A stretch of 64,000 nt of DNA from Enoplosus armatus (GCF_043641665.1 NC_092180.1:15431891-15495890); one strand, 5' to 3'. Shown: positions 34,601 through 44,805, counted from the stretch's first letter. Notes: a model not told the origin generated them from the letters alone. Numbers and translations are program-made.

Positions 34601-37334
34601 CTGAGCAGGGTCCACAGGTGAGGTCAACAGATCCATAACGTCATAGTTTCATTTGAAACTGTTCTCTTTTTATCACTTTTCTTTCACTTTCAAAATGTTT
34701 GTCTCTCTATATTTTTTTCCCATCTTCTCTGGTCCTGGGTTCTCATGTAATGTCTGTCCTCCACCTCCACAGATCAGTCGGGAGCAGCAGAATCGTGTGT
34801 TGGAGTTTGTCCAGAGCGGCATCAGTGAAGGAGCCAAGCTGGAGTGTGGAGGCAAAGCTCTGGGCTTGAAAGGGTTCTTCATTGAGCCCACTGTTTTCTC
34901 TAATGTGAGGGATGACATGCGCATCGCCAGAGAGGAGGTACAGTGATACACACATTATGCAGAATGACCCCTTTCAGTTATACTATCATATACATGATAT
35001 TATTGGAATGTTATTATTGATTCATTTACATGTAAGCGATATTTGATGTTGTACAGGTCGAGGTGGAACTAATTTTAACCACTTTATATGCAGTTGGGTA
35101 GTTAAATAATCTATAAAAATGTAACTAAAGATGTCAAATAAATGTAAAAAAGTACATTACTACGTTCTGAAATGTAGGTGAAGTATAAAGTAGCATAAAA
35201 ACAACTGGTGAAAATATATACTGGATACATTTTTTTGCAGGATGATTGGTGACCCTATCCTTCACCCTTCACACCTCTTTATATATGACCAATAATATAT
35301 AAATAGAATATATCCAAATAAGGTAAATGAATGAGAAGATTTAAATTCTGTAACCAACCTGCATATTCTCATCTGTTTACAGATTTTTGGCCCAGTCCAG
35401 CAGATCATGAAGTTCAAAACTATGGAGGAAGTGATAGAAAGAGCCAACAACACAGATTATGGTTTGGTTGCGGCTGTTTTCACCAATGACATCAACAAAG
35501 CTATGACCATATCCACAGCCATGCAGGCTGGCACTGTCTGGTGAGTTTCATCTGCTGTGTTTCTTTAGCTGCAATCAGTAATATTTTTCATGTGGGAAGT
35601 ATCAACCATTTCAGACTCTGGCATCCAGAAACTGTAAACTGGCCATGTGCCACTTCGCTATCATTACACAAGCCGCAAAGAAATGTTTTCCTTCATTTTT
35701 TTCACTTTTCCCCCTCGGCTCAGACATTCAAGACATAAAAATATCAAAAGCAACTTGCCAGGGCAAGACAACAACGCAAAACGTAAATTGTAAATGTAAA
35801 TTGACACCCTAATTTTATAATTTGTATAAATTAAATAGTCCTAAAATGTTAGTTCTTGAGTTCACCTAAAATTGTCTTGTTTCTTTTGTAATTACCTGCA
35901 GATGGCTATGAGTAGGGTTAGAAGTATAGCTAACATACAGCATCTGCCAAGAATTTTTCACCACTTGACTGCAATCCTCTGCAAGCTGAGGAAACATTTC
36001 TCTACTTTGTCCTTCATTCTTGATGCTGCCCAATCACCATCCCACTTCTCTACCTCTGTGGACGATTTTGTTTGGTACTTTGAGAAGGACCAAACCTCTT
36101 TTCTTACCATCTCTTCTTCCTTGACAAATCCTGCCTTTTCCAAACAATATTCCCCCACCACTGATACCGACCACAATGGCCGCTTCTTTTAATGTAAAGA
36201 CATTTGGGATTGACCGCAGACAACCAGCTATGTCTTTAGTCGTCTCCTGATCTTATAGATAGGACCTTCGCATTGTCTGTGGATTAAGGAGACATCCTGA
36301 GGAATTCCCTTCATCCCTTCCCATCACTCATCAGCTCTCTAGCTCTCCATGCTTCATTCACCAGACATTTTCGGCTACCTTGCCTTCACCAGATCACCAT
36401 AGATGCTAAGTGCACAAAACAACATTAGATATAACGTGTTAATTAGTGAGCTTTAGAAGTGCTGGTAGCAGGATTTGGTTACCTTTGGACAGAGTCAAGC
36501 TAGCTGTTTCCTCCTGTTTCCAGTCTTTCTGCTAAGCTAAGCTAACTGGCTGCTGGCAGTCGCTTCATATTTACTGTACAGACATAAGAGTGGCGTCAAT
36601 TTTCTCATCTAGCTCTCGGCAAGAAAGCAAAGAAGCATTCTGTGAAGTAAACTGGTCATTGCTTCACATTCACACTCGACTTCAGTCTTCGTAGCATCCA
36701 TTCACTCTTTCCTTCCCTGGCAGCTGCAGTCAGTAAATTCACAAATATACAACCTGACAACTTTCAGCTGTGTTTGCTAAATAATAAGGAATTATGTTGT
36801 TAGAACCAGAGGGTTTCAGTGATCATGATAATACATTTTTACATCAGTCTAACTGCATGCAGCTTTAATACTACTGCTTTGGACAGAATTATGCTCCGTG
36901 TTACAATAGCAAACCGCAGGAGTCTGACGCACAAGAGTGATCAATGTTTTGTGTATTTCCCAGGATAAACTGCTTCAACGCTCTGAGCACACAGTGTCCA
37001 TTTGGAGGATATAAAATGTCTGGCAATGGACGTGAATTGTGAGTATGACTTGGTTGCCTGCCCACCAAATGTTACTAATACTGACTTTGTGTTTTGAAAA
37101 CCTACTTTCCAAAATTGCTTAAACATCACATAAATCTCTATCTAAGAGGATATTGCAATATTTCTCCATCAGTGTAAACACTATATTTCAGTGCTGCTGC
37201 CAGCATGATAGTTTAAACAAAATGAGCAGTATTGTTATTATTTCCTGTTGTCTGTTTTCAGGGGAGAAAGTGGCTTGAAGGAGTACTCAGAAGTGAAGAC
37301 CATCACGATGAAGATGGTCGCCAAGAACTCTTAA
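16626..37334 (+). CDS. aldh1a2: Retinaldehyde dehydrogenase 2 (ALDH1A2), complete, 13 exons, 518 aa
   Basis: Cytosolic NAD-dependent enzyme oxidising retinal to retinoic acid, the main embryonic source of this signal. The 13 coding exons (listed separately) total 1557 nt, in phase, all with GT-AG introns. The length of 518 aa and the exon count match human ALDH1A2. Seen in the protein: the N-terminal tail typical of this paralogue ([12 protein letters not shown]); the nucleotide-binding fold; WNFP with oxyanion Asn187; VLKPAEQTP with NAD-binding Lys210; GSTEVG at 263-268; ELGGK with general base Glu286; GQCCTAG with nucleophile Cys320; and EEIFGPV with Glu417. The C-terminus ends MVAKNS. One oddity is NAGQCC at 315-320, where I recall NQGQCC in mammals. 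The next gene upstream is aqp9, divergent. The first ATG after the predicted start site is used, with G at -3. Confidence 0.97.
18506..18533. repeat. Poly-G tract
   Basis: GGGGGA followed by 22 consecutive G. The length is likely uncertain owing to sequencing slippage. Confidence 0.9.
20323..20340. repeat. Poly-C tract
   Basis: 18 consecutive C in aldh1a2 intron 1. Confidence 0.9.
21870..21957. repeat. C-rich low-complexity tract
   Basis: Strand-asymmetric run of CCCC and CCCTCC blocks in intron 1. The complementary strand has many G runs and could form G-quadruplexes. Confidence 0.75.
22850..23260. promoter_or_regulatory. Candidate intron-1 enhancer block
   Basis: Non-repetitive stretch with clustered candidate factor sites. 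TCAATGG and GAACAAGACAAAAG (22956-22975) resemble HMG-box (TCF/SOX) sites. A GC-rich segment (23000-23060) follows. Inferred from appearance only; no alignment. Confidence 0.25.
23412..23442. repeat. GT microsatellite
   Basis: About 15 GT units with one interruption, in aldh1a2 intron 1. Confidence 0.95.
24316..24339 (+). promoter_or_regulatory. G-quadruplex motif in aldh1a2 intron 1
   Basis: Four G runs of 5, 3, 4 and 6 bases separated by 1-4 nt fit the G-quadruplex pattern. A C-rich run at 24366-24388 could pair with it instead. It lies 460 bp before exon 2. Confidence 0.55.
24799..24903 (+). CDS. aldh1a2: aldh1a2 exon 2
   Basis: Residues 40-74 ([14 protein letters not shown] to CEVQEAEK), the first part of the NAD-binding domain. 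Acceptor tcctgcag, donor AAG|gtaaat. Confidence 0.96.
24904..25473 (+). other. aldh1a2: aldh1a2 intron 2
   Basis: 570 bp, about half of it a TACTTAAGTA-type fish repeat (24944-25217). Confidence 0.8.
24944..25217. repeat. Teleost interspersed repeat (TACTTAAGTA type, family B)
   Basis: It starts AGTGGTGGAAGAATCATTTA and ends AGTAAATCTACTTAGTTACT then TTCCACT. The ends are roughly inverted copies of each other, with TACTT/AAGTA motifs throughout. I recognise this as a very common fish repeat with the look of a non-autonomous DNA element. A related copy lies at 35050-35225. Confidence 0.65.
25474..25614 (+). CDS. aldh1a2: aldh1a2 exon 3
   Basis: Residues 75-121 ([20 protein letters not shown] to ERDSVYLA), helical part of the NAD-binding domain. 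Acceptor tctcatag, donor GCA|gtaagt. Confidence 0.96.
25615..26056 (+). other. aldh1a2: aldh1a2 intron 3
   Basis: 442 bp, AT-rich. Contains a short retroposon-tail-like piece (GCAAAGCACTTTGAGTTGTC, about 25832-25851). Confidence 0.7.
26057..26186 (+). CDS. aldh1a2: aldh1a2 exon 4
   Basis: Residues 122-164 plus one base ([11 protein letters not shown] to KIHGTSIPM), including oligomerisation-domain sequence. Acceptor ctcttcag, donor ATGG|gtaagg. Confidence 0.96.
26510..26985. repeat. Interspersed teleost repeat (family C)
   Basis: Shares CACCAACTCCTGAGG, a TTTTCACCAACTAGT-like core, CTGTGTCTGTCTGCTG and AACCAAAACAGTAAAGTTG with the second copy at 56985-57360. It begins near CTTGGGGGCGACGGAAACAA. 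Encodes nothing. Confidence 0.7.
28225..28252. repeat. GT microsatellite beside aldh1a2 exon 5
   Basis: About 14 TG units ending 22 bp before the exon 5 acceptor, thus inside the polypyrimidine/branch region. Confidence 0.95.
28275..28336 (+). CDS. aldh1a2: aldh1a2 exon 5
   Basis: Residues 165-185 ([20 protein letters not shown] then P). A short 62-nt exon; acceptor ctccacag, donor CCT|gtgagt. Confidence 0.96.
28337..29034 (+). other. aldh1a2: aldh1a2 intron 5
   Basis: 698 bp. A short GT run (29010-29026) lies 8 bp before the exon 6 acceptor. The open frames at 28486-28893 on the minus strand are chance frames. Confidence 0.75.
29035..29163 (+). CDS. aldh1a2: aldh1a2 exon 6
   Basis: Residues 186-228. 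Carries WNFP (Asn187, oxyanion hole) and the NAD-binding KPAEQTP (Lys210). Acceptor cgcacag, donor GAG|gtaaat. Confidence 0.97.
29164..30323 (+). other. aldh1a2: aldh1a2 intron 6
   Basis: 1.2 kb. Holds part of a known-looking fish repeat (29473-29645). The rest is unique sequence. Confidence 0.75.
29473..29645. repeat. Teleost repeat, AAAGGGTCAGTTCACC type (family D)
   Basis: TTAAAGGGTCAGTTCACCTA then an A-rich run and CAGATAGTTTTGATTTGATC match what I recall of a common fish element end. Only one end is seen, so the copy is partial. Confidence 0.6.
30324..30437 (+). CDS. aldh1a2: aldh1a2 exon 7
   Basis: Residues 229-266 ([20 protein letters not shown] to VAFTGSTE), with the start of the glycine-rich GSTEVG cofactor loop. 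Acceptor ttgacag, donor GAG|gtactt. Confidence 0.97.
31640..31683. repeat. CA microsatellite
   Basis: About 22 uninterrupted CA units in aldh1a2 intron 7. Confidence 0.97.
32657..33058. repeat. Palindromic MITE-like element, second full copy (family A)
   Basis: The left arm TTAAAGGAGTAGTTTTACAT mirrors the right arm ending AAAACTATTCCCTCAAAGG. It carries GCTTAGCTTAGC and GCTAAGCTAAGC in the two arms. It is shorter than the copy at 10131-10738, with a different central spacer. Confidence 0.75.
33715..33817 (+). CDS. aldh1a2: aldh1a2 exon 8
   Basis: Residues 267-300 plus one base ([16 protein letters not shown] to IFADAD). Contains ELGGK with general base Glu286. Acceptor ttgctag, donor GATT|gtaagt. 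Confidence 0.97.
33818..34432 (+). other. aldh1a2: aldh1a2 intron 8
   Basis: 615 bp. The block 34021-34250 is GC-richer and non-repetitive and could be conserved, but nothing is recognised. Confidence 0.65.
34433..34617 (+). CDS. aldh1a2: aldh1a2 exon 9 (catalytic cysteine)
   Basis: Residues 301-362. Contains [14 protein letters not shown] with nucleophile Cys320, followed by the start of the catalytic domain's [12 protein letters not shown]. Acceptor ttcctag, donor CAG|gtgagg. Confidence 0.97.
34773..34937 (+). CDS. aldh1a2: aldh1a2 exon 10
   Basis: Residues 363-417 ([12 protein letters not shown] to DDMRIAREE). It ends at the Glu417 that belongs to the conserved EEIFGPV motif. Acceptor ctccacag, donor GAG|gtacag. 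Confidence 0.97.
34938..35382 (+). other. aldh1a2: aldh1a2 intron 10
   Basis: 445 bp, nearly half a diverged family B repeat (35050-35225). Intron 9, just upstream, is only 155 bp. Confidence 0.7.
35050..35225. repeat. Diverged copy of family B repeat
   Basis: Contains AAAAAGTACATTACTACGTT, TGAAATGTAGGTGAAGTATA and AAGTAGCATAAAA, as in the reverse orientation of the family. Strongly diverged. Confidence 0.5.
35383..35540 (+). CDS. aldh1a2: aldh1a2 exon 11
   Basis: Residues 418-469 plus two bases ([17 protein letters not shown] to MQAGTV). Catalytic domain. Acceptor gtttacag, donor TCTG|gtgagt. Confidence 0.97.
35930..36260 (+). mobile_element. Probable LINE ORF2 fossil
   Basis: The open frame around 35872-36192 includes [15 protein letters not shown] and [18 protein letters not shown]. 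This resembles the linker of teleost L2-type LINE ORF2, usually ADDFAxFFTEK, between endonuclease and reverse transcriptase. No catalytic block is visible. Moderate confidence only. Confidence 0.45.
36417..36632. repeat. Half copy of palindromic repeat (family A)
   Basis: AACGTGTTAATTAGTGAGCT, TTACCTTTGGACAGAG, CTGCTAAGCTAAGCTAACTG and TAGCTCTCGGCAAGAAAGC match the right arm of 32657-33058. The left arm is absent. Confidence 0.75.
36964..37038 (+). CDS. aldh1a2: aldh1a2 exon 12
   Basis: Completes W470 and encodes [20 protein letters not shown] and NGRE plus two bases: the conserved PFGGxKxSGxGRE block. Acceptor ttcccag, donor AATT|gtgagt. Confidence 0.96.
37262..37334 (+). CDS. aldh1a2: aldh1a2 exon 13 (last coding) and stop
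   Basis: Completes L495 and encodes [20 protein letters not shown] then KNS, with TAA at 37332-37334. Acceptor gttttcag. Confidence 0.96.
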
Positions 37335-37682
37335 GGCAGCCACACTTTTTTTGGGAGGAGGTAGCGTCTCCCTCATTACTGACACCGCCTCTTGTCGGTC
37401 CGTCCACGGTGGCAAACCACATTAACCATCAAAATTAGTTATCTCCGTGGTAACTACAGGCTGTGACCACTCGCTGCCCTCCCAGATCCTCCATCAACTC
37501 TGCATTGCTCGCCATGGACAGTCAGCCAATCCCTGTCCAGCTATCACCACCCGCCTTGAGTTTGTGGACTGTCTTTAGTCTAACTGACGACCACTGAACT
37601 ACCCCCATAATGTATACCTCCTCCACTAACTACACTAAAGCACTCACAGAGACGATTGGGGAAGCTGTTTTGACTGCAAACC

Positions 37683-37757
37683 CCAATAACAACCCCCCTC
37701 CCAGCCGCTACACCCTCATCCTCACCCCCACCACCCCCCACCCTGCCCCCCCCCCAG
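37683..37757 (+). repeat. C-rich tract in aldh1a2 3' UTR
   Basis: Dense CCCC blocks, including a run of ten C, within the probable 3' UTR. Poly(C)-binding proteins use such tracts in other mRNAs; a role here is inference. Confidence 0.6.
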
Positions 37758-38457
37758 ATGCTGGAAGCTCAGAGACTCAGTCGCCGCACTTGCAATCAAC
37801 CCTTTACTAGCAACTTGTAATGTGTTGGGAGGCAGTTTTTCTTTACACTGTGCGGTATGATTGTCAAAAACCTCATGTGTCATTGTCTTGGTAGAATTTA
37901 TGCAAGCATGTCAGCTCATTCAAGACCACTGATGTTGTAAGCCTCAGATATGAATGGATGAAATGTTAATTCAGAATTAAAATTGATTTTCTAATTGTCT
38001 TTGTTTATATTTTAGCTTGTATGACTTAACACTGTATGTCAACTTTTGACTGATGTAAACGTGAAGATTTTAACCTCTTAAAAGCATTTTACTCTCACCT
38101 GCTAAAAGAGGAGTAGATGTATTTTAAACATTATGTAGCTGATTTTCATTGATGTCCATCTATGTTTATGTTTATACAATCATATGCTATGAAATTATAA
38201 AATGACCATAGTTTTTTTCAGTAAAAACTTTTTTACTGGAAAACTGTTTTTCTCTGAGTGTTCACTACATTTTTGGGACTCTACAGTTGTGTCTCAGCTT
38301 CCTCTGCTGCTCAAGAGGTCACACAGTTTACAGTGTACACATCTTACATTAATCAGTTGGGAGATAACAACTCTGCCGCTGAATCTCACAGACCTGGGTC
38401 AACCACATCAGTTATTTAATTACTTGAAAATACTTGAATTGATTCATCTCATTTGGA

Positions 38458-38463
38458 AATAAA
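38458..38463 (+). terminator. aldh1a2: Polyadenylation signal AATAAA, aldh1a2
   Basis: First plus-strand AATAAA I found after the stop codon, 1.1 kb downstream. Confidence 0.5.
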
Positions 38464-38740
38464 CTGGTCCAAAGAGATGATTAAATTGAAATATTTGTGC
38501 ACATTGAACACATGTTGTATTTTGTTTAATTTGATGAAAATTAAATATTAATATAAACTTATTTTTATGGTTATACATTCACACAGTGATCCTCTTTGGC
38601 GCTTAACCAATGATCAATTTGTAGAACCTTCTGTAGCTCCATCTACTGGGCAGGTAGAGTCATGACACAAAGGCTTTTTTAAGGAAAGCATTTTTAAATG
38701 TAACAATAGGAAAAACACAGTAAATAATAAAATGAATGGT

Positions 38741-39415
38741 GGCTGAATTCTATTTAGCTGCTTCAGTTTGAGGGTCCTGGTATCGTCAATGTTATTAGTA
38801 ACACCTGTGCTTTTCCTACTATGACAAGTTGTTACATGAAAAGGTCAAAACAGCAACAGAAAATCAAAATATTGAGGGAATCCATAACAAACAAACTGAA
38901 AGCTAAACGTGCAGCAGATGAGATACTTTCAGAAACATGTTTTTTTTTAATGTGGATTGGTTGGTTCTTCAGTGTCTATAGGTTGCCATTTTCTTCAGAT
39001 AGACAGCTCATCAAAATGACTGACTTGTTGCAGAGTGTCATGACCAACAGAGGGGGAGGAGTGTGGGACGAGCAACTTCCAAAGCCAGAAGTTGCTTAAT
39101 TACAACTTCTAACATTTACATGCTTGACCTAAAACCTAGTTACTTAACTGGTGTCTGAATTTAGTCACAGAATGGGTAACATGAATTAAAGGGATTAAAT
39201 ATAGACATTTTTATCTGAAAGAAATATTTGATTCACAGGCCTTTTTCAGAGCAGACATTTTGACTTGTCATAATAAGAAAAGCACAGGTGTTGCTAATAA
39301 CATTAACGATGGCTCCGTTGTATTCAAGTGTCCCAGTAAGCCATGACAGAGTGACAGGGAGCCAGCATGCACAATACCAGGACCCTGAAAGTGAAGCAGC
39401 TAAATGGAATTCAGC
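38741..39415. repeat. Inverted pair of family E palindromic element
   Basis: The left arm (38741-38829) and the right arm (39262-39415, reverse) share GGCTGAATTC, ATTTAGCTGCTTCA, AGGGTCCTGGTAT, AACACCTGTGCTTTTC and ATGACAAGT. The left arm lacks about 75 bp found in the right. The arms flank 430 bp of unrelated sequence. Confidence 0.75.
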
Positions 39416-40913
39416 TATTATTTATTTTATTATTTACACCCTGTAACATTTATTATTTCCGACTGTGACACGTCAAAAAGTAATAAGGTAACAAAAAAAA
39501 AGTCCTGTGGAGAAAAACAAGGATGTGCTTTTTTTGCAAGTCTGCAACATGTTGATTTGTTAAAATAAATGTAAGTAACAGAGTCAACATATAAACTGTT
39601 AAAAATAAAAATAAATAAAGTATATAAAAAAATATTATCAGTTTAAAGTCAAATAATCACTTTTCTTCAGTATGTTGTTTAAAAAGATCATTCAGGACAT
39701 CAGCACTGATTTTTGGCTCCTCCACATCATTAACGTCTTAGATTTGATTTGTTTTTGAACAAGCAGCACATTAATCCAGTGCCATCTTTGATTTATTAAA
39801 AGACAGAGGTGAGGACATGTGCCCATTGAGATAGGCTAAAACAAGAGAAACATGAGTCTGGCTGGCGTTGGTGCAGAGATGAACAGATGTAAAGACGCTG
39901 CACTGAAGCCTTTCTTTGGCAATCAGCATTTGAATTATCAGGGTACATTTTCCCACAATTCCCTTCCCAGTTGGTATCTGCAGCCTTTCCAAAGAGAAGA
40001 TGAAAAAGTGATCTCCTTATTGCAGCACTCTGTTACCACAACAGGGAATGTCAGTGCAGACTACGGACACACACTCTCAAGTTTAAAGTGCAGCCATGAA
40101 CCTTTATGTGTCTTCTAGCAAGAGAACTAATGAAATATGGACGCACTATTTACAGTGTTACCGTGAATGTTTTATGCACAAGAAAGTCCACAATACAATG
40201 AAGTTGCAAATATAGTTCTTTCCCCTCTTACTTCAAATATGTCTATTTTAGGTACCCCTTACTCTTCAGTTCTTCAGCTCATTTAATTTAACTGTAAGTA
40301 ACATTTCCAGAACTTATTTACAATAAACACATCATAGAGATGGCAACCTCACACATTAGAATTATTTAAAGTCATTGGAATAACATGTAAAAGACTAATT
40401 TAAGATGATCAGAACAAATTAGAGAGCCGTCCTGGATTCATGTTTCAGTGCTTTTGAAATCTTTGAATCTTCATTGAAAAGTAAACCTTGTCTGGAAAAG
40501 CATTTTGAGAAAGATCGATCCAATCGGGTCCTCATCTCCTCAGTGAGAACCCTTCAGAAAACCTTATTTTCTTAGTGTGTACAAGCATAACCCCGCAGTT
40601 AAGGACATCAGCTTGGAAACAGACCACACACTGACAGGGACATTCACCCTTTGTCCAGATGGATCCTTATCCTTCAAAAGCCATGTTTATAGCTTCAGTT
40701 AATATTCCAGCAAGATAGCGTTGCTTTTCCTATTATCTGTTCTTTCATAATATTTTCTCACAAAAGTTAACTGACCAAGCAGAGATGTCTCTGTGGTGAT
40801 GTTGTCTGGTCCTTTTCATTTGTCACTAAAAAGACATTTGCTGTTTTTTGTTTGGTTTTTTTGTTTTGTTTTGTTTTCAGAGACATTTTACAGACATGTA
40901 TTGCATTGTAGCA

Positions 40914-40915
<2 letters not shown>

Positions 40916-40958
<43 letters not shown>
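40916..40958. repeat. GT microsatellite
   Basis: About 21 uninterrupted GT units. Confidence 0.97.
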
Positions 40959-40960
<2 letters not shown>

Positions 40961-43462
40961 TGCTTGCAGGAAAGGTCTGATTCTTCTCACTGAAATGTTG
41001 TGCAAGCTTCCCTGTACATGCTTCTCATTCCAGTGTAGAGTGAGTCAGGACCCACAGTGTGAACAGATCTGCAGAGCAGAGACTCCTCCACACAGTGATG
41101 CTGTGACGACCTAATGTCTGCATGAGAGAGAAGATTACAAGACTGTAGAACAATACAGAAAAATTATAAACATTATACCTGCTAAACATCACCATTTTAG
41201 TATTGCCATTGTGAACACGTTAGCATGCTGATGTGAGCATTTTCCTAAACGCACTCTTACCATGGTTGCAGACTCTTAGTCTTGTTTGTAGGATAGTGTT
41301 TCCTTCCTGAGCTGCAGTAGAGAGATTCAGTAGTGGAGGGATGTATTAACACAAAGAGGACATTTAGCTGAAGACTGAAACTATTAGCTGCAGCTGAATG
41401 AATTTTTGCACAGAGCGAGGACAGTGGATTTAGTCTCCCTTCTCTTAAACCAGATTCACACTAGTAATGGATCTCATCACAGCCGGTATGGAGAGGATGA
41501 ATGATTACAGCGATCAATAACTCTCACAACATACATGTGAGCATGTGAGTATTGTATTAAGATACACTGTACACTTAAGAAAAAGAAAACATACCTTAAA
41601 TCAATTGTGAGAAACCGTTGAAGTAAGATACAGCTTTAGATGTTCATGTAAAAAACAGTCATGTTCCTGAGGGATCATGTGTGAGACCGAATTGGTTATA
41701 CAGTGTTTTGGAATGAAACCCCTCAAATATAATTGTGGCAGGCAGGGTCAGGGTCAAGTGTTGGTTGGGAAACAAGAGCCGGGCTCCAACAAGAAGCACA
41801 TGATAATAATCACCTTTCATATATCAGTGTCCTGTTTTGTTAGTGGGCAGAGTCAAACCTGCTTAACCTGGAGAAGATTAAACATGTCTGAGAAGCTGGT
41901 TTCATGTATTGTTCAATTCATTGTGCTTCCTGAACAGCCAACATGAAGTTCCCCCATCGTCTATATGGTCCTGTGTGCAATGCTGCAACGCACCAAAGGT
42001 CAAAATAATAACAATCATAGGTCCATTGTTGTACATAAAAGATACATACAGTAACAACCTTTTGAAAATAAAAGGACAGTGATGCTCTGTCACGTGTACA
42101 TGTATGTGATTAATAGGTCACTAACACCTCCAGTTTAATTTATCACATAAAACACATTTTGCATTAAGAAGTGATATCCTTAAAGACTGGTCAAGCCATT
42201 ATGGGAGAGATAATGTATTGGATGATTTAAGCGGTGTCTTGGAATTACTCCAAGGTTAAGTGGTAATCCCATATCCATCAACACTTGAATCCCTATACAA
42301 ATGACCTGGACTATGTATTTATTGGAAGGAGCACTTATGGAGCTTGATAAGTATCATTCACCAGCCATTACCCTATGCTCAGAAAGATGATCTATGAGAG
42401 CCATTTGCATGCTAATCTCTCCATCTGCTCAATAGCCTCAAAGGTTCAATTTTGCAGCACAGTTTCTGAGATTCAACCTCTTGAGATAAAACTTCCTTAA
42501 GAACAGAATTACTGAAGTGATCTATTGGTTTTCCATGGTGTGCCAAATTCATTCTGAGACTAATGAAATGACTCATTTGTACCTTAAGGACTTAAATGAG
42601 ATGGTGACATTGCGGCTTTGAATGTCATCATAAAATTTGTGCTTGACATGTCTATGGCCGAGCTTGAGTAGTGCTTTTTCTTCAATACAATGGGGGCGGA
42701 GAGGTAGAAGATGACGCCTATCAGACTGACCCAAAGGGAGGGGTCAGTACCTCCTCACTCAAGGTGGAGACACATAATTGTGTAGACTTAGCTTCCTTGG
42801 AAATATTACAAATCCTCCAACTGGTAAATATAACAGTGTAACAGCAAAAACATCATATACATCATGAGGAACTATTTATGAGTTGGGAGGGGTGTCAATT
42901 TGTTCACAAAGGACATCCAAAAATAACCAGGAGCCTGCGTCCAGAGTGATGTCAGTGTAATGATCATAATGCTCATAGCCACTAATGATGTCAAAATAGT
43001 TCCCATCTGTCTATAAGAAGTATGAGTCAAAGACGAACGTATGGTCGTGATGTAAGCCATTGACCTTTTCTTTCTCTCTCTCTGTAATGCTTTAGATTAC
43101 AGTGTACAGATTTAGTAGGTAACTACCTGTGGTCACAAGGGGAGAAGTACAGGGAATAAGGGAGTTAACAAATTTGCTTATAGAAGTGACCTAGAAATAA
43201 AGTAACTCTAATTTCATTGCAATATCAGCACTAATATTGCACCTCGTACTCAGGTACTCACTAATATAAATAAATGCTGATAGTCACTAATGATGTCGAA
43301 AAATACTAATAGTGTTTTTTCTGCATCCCTCTTAAATACAAAGTTGTTACCCCCTTAGTCTCTAAAGTCTCTTGTATCTACACATTTATATCAGTACAAT
43401 TACAGAGTAAGTATTGCACTGATACCCCAAATGTACAAAATAATTACACTGTAATTTGCACA

Positions 43463-43474
43463 CCCCCCCCCCCC

Positions 43475-43507
<33 letters not shown>

Positions 43508-43509
43508 AC
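43463..43509. repeat. Poly-C plus CA microsatellite
   Basis: 13 C followed by about 13 CA units and an imperfect CTCACACAC end. Confidence 0.93.
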
Positions 43510-44734
43510 TAGATGATAAACAGTATCAGAAAGTTACAAATCCTCTACGCTAGTATATCATCATGTAAAGTTTATTTCTATTACCAATGTAAGCAGAAAA
43601 TTATGTCCACAGCTTCCAGCCACATGTATAATACATACACTTTAAATTGTCAAGTACAGCAGTATCATTCCTGGCATTTTACATTGTCTTAAACAAAGGC
43701 TGTTTATATATCCAGTAGTCTCCCTCAGCCAATCATCTGTTTTAGGAATATTTTCTCTACCAGCTTCATTATTCTGGAAAAACAGTCCGCGGCATGTGTA
43801 GAACAAAGTGTTTATGGCAGTCCTCAAACAGCACAGAAAAAGTGGCGTCGCACTCTGAAAGCGAAAAGAAATGAATCTTTCCTCTAGACCTAAAGAATAA
43901 CTCTGCAAACCAAAGTATACAAACACTGAACTCTAAATGTTTACAACAAGTTAGTGTTGTTTACATGTTTGGATGTTGCAACAGACAGCATGTAGGAGTT
44001 GATCTCCAGTGGAGCTTTTTAATATACTAGTACACAGAACTATTTGTTTCTATTCATAATACAGCGCTACTGGAGTGTGTTATAGAACCAGGAATGGTTC
44101 TACAAATAGAATAACAGAAACCATTTGGAAGTTCAGCTGATGCTGATCTGAAAAGCATTTGGTCCATTTAGCTCTGTTCCCGTAAGTAGAGAAGGTGGAC
44201 GTGCCACAGTGTAAAGTCCAACATTTAGTTTTTAGTTTTAGTTCAGTATCTGTTCCTCTTGTGTTTGTCGTTTCCACAACAAAAACTTTAAGTTACAAAT
44301 TATCTGCTGAATCATGTTGTTCTCTTAGGATATTTTTTCGGGTGTGGCGACATGCTCTTGGTGCAGTCTTGGTGTTAAAGTAAGTTCAATACAATGGCAT
44401 AATAAAGTTATTTTCTTTTACATCCTTATTACCAAGAACAAGAACACAAGCACAAGCTGTGAGCCATCAAAACCAAATAAGGGAAGTCCAGTTGGCTGCA
44501 AAGAGGTGGACTCTTAGTAAAGACCAAAAACAATCCAATGAGATGCATTTTGCAGCCTAGGCAGGTTGATGCCTCTGAACTTTCAGCTTGCAAAGAAATT
44601 CTTCAAGTCAGGATGGATGTCATTATTAATGAGACAAAGATAAGAGCTTCACCAAAAGAAAAGAACTCATCATTAATCTGATGCTGGTGCGATCAGACAT
44701 CCCTTCCACAAACATGGGGACTACAGTGTGTAGG

Positions 44735-44805
44735 AGGAAATCAAAGAATCCTGCACTCTGTAGATCACTTGAACTCACTTTATTAACGACTTTCATCAGG
44801 TAAGA
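44735..44805 (-). mobile_element. Possible retroelement tail fragment
   Basis: On the minus strand CCTGATGAAAGTCGTTAATA then AAGTGAGTTCAAGTGATCTA and CAGAGTGCAGGATTCTTTG. This resembles the CTGATGAAGGC...AATAAA...GTGCAGGATTCTTT tail I recall from fish retroelements. It falls inside the 150-codon frame at 44626-45078, which is therefore not credible as a gene. Confidence 0.35.

Larger units (their letters stand above)
35541..36963 (+). other. aldh1a2: aldh1a2 intron 11
   Basis: 1.4 kb. Holds a probable LINE coding fossil (35930-36260) directly followed by a half copy of the family A palindromic repeat (36417-36632). Confidence 0.7.
37335..38480 (+). other. aldh1a2: aldh1a2 3' UTR (probable)
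   Basis: Follows the stop codon and contains a C-rich tract (37683-37757). An ATTAAA occurs near 37976 and AATAAA at 38458-38463, so two end points are possible. The exact cleavage site is inferred. Confidence 0.55.
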
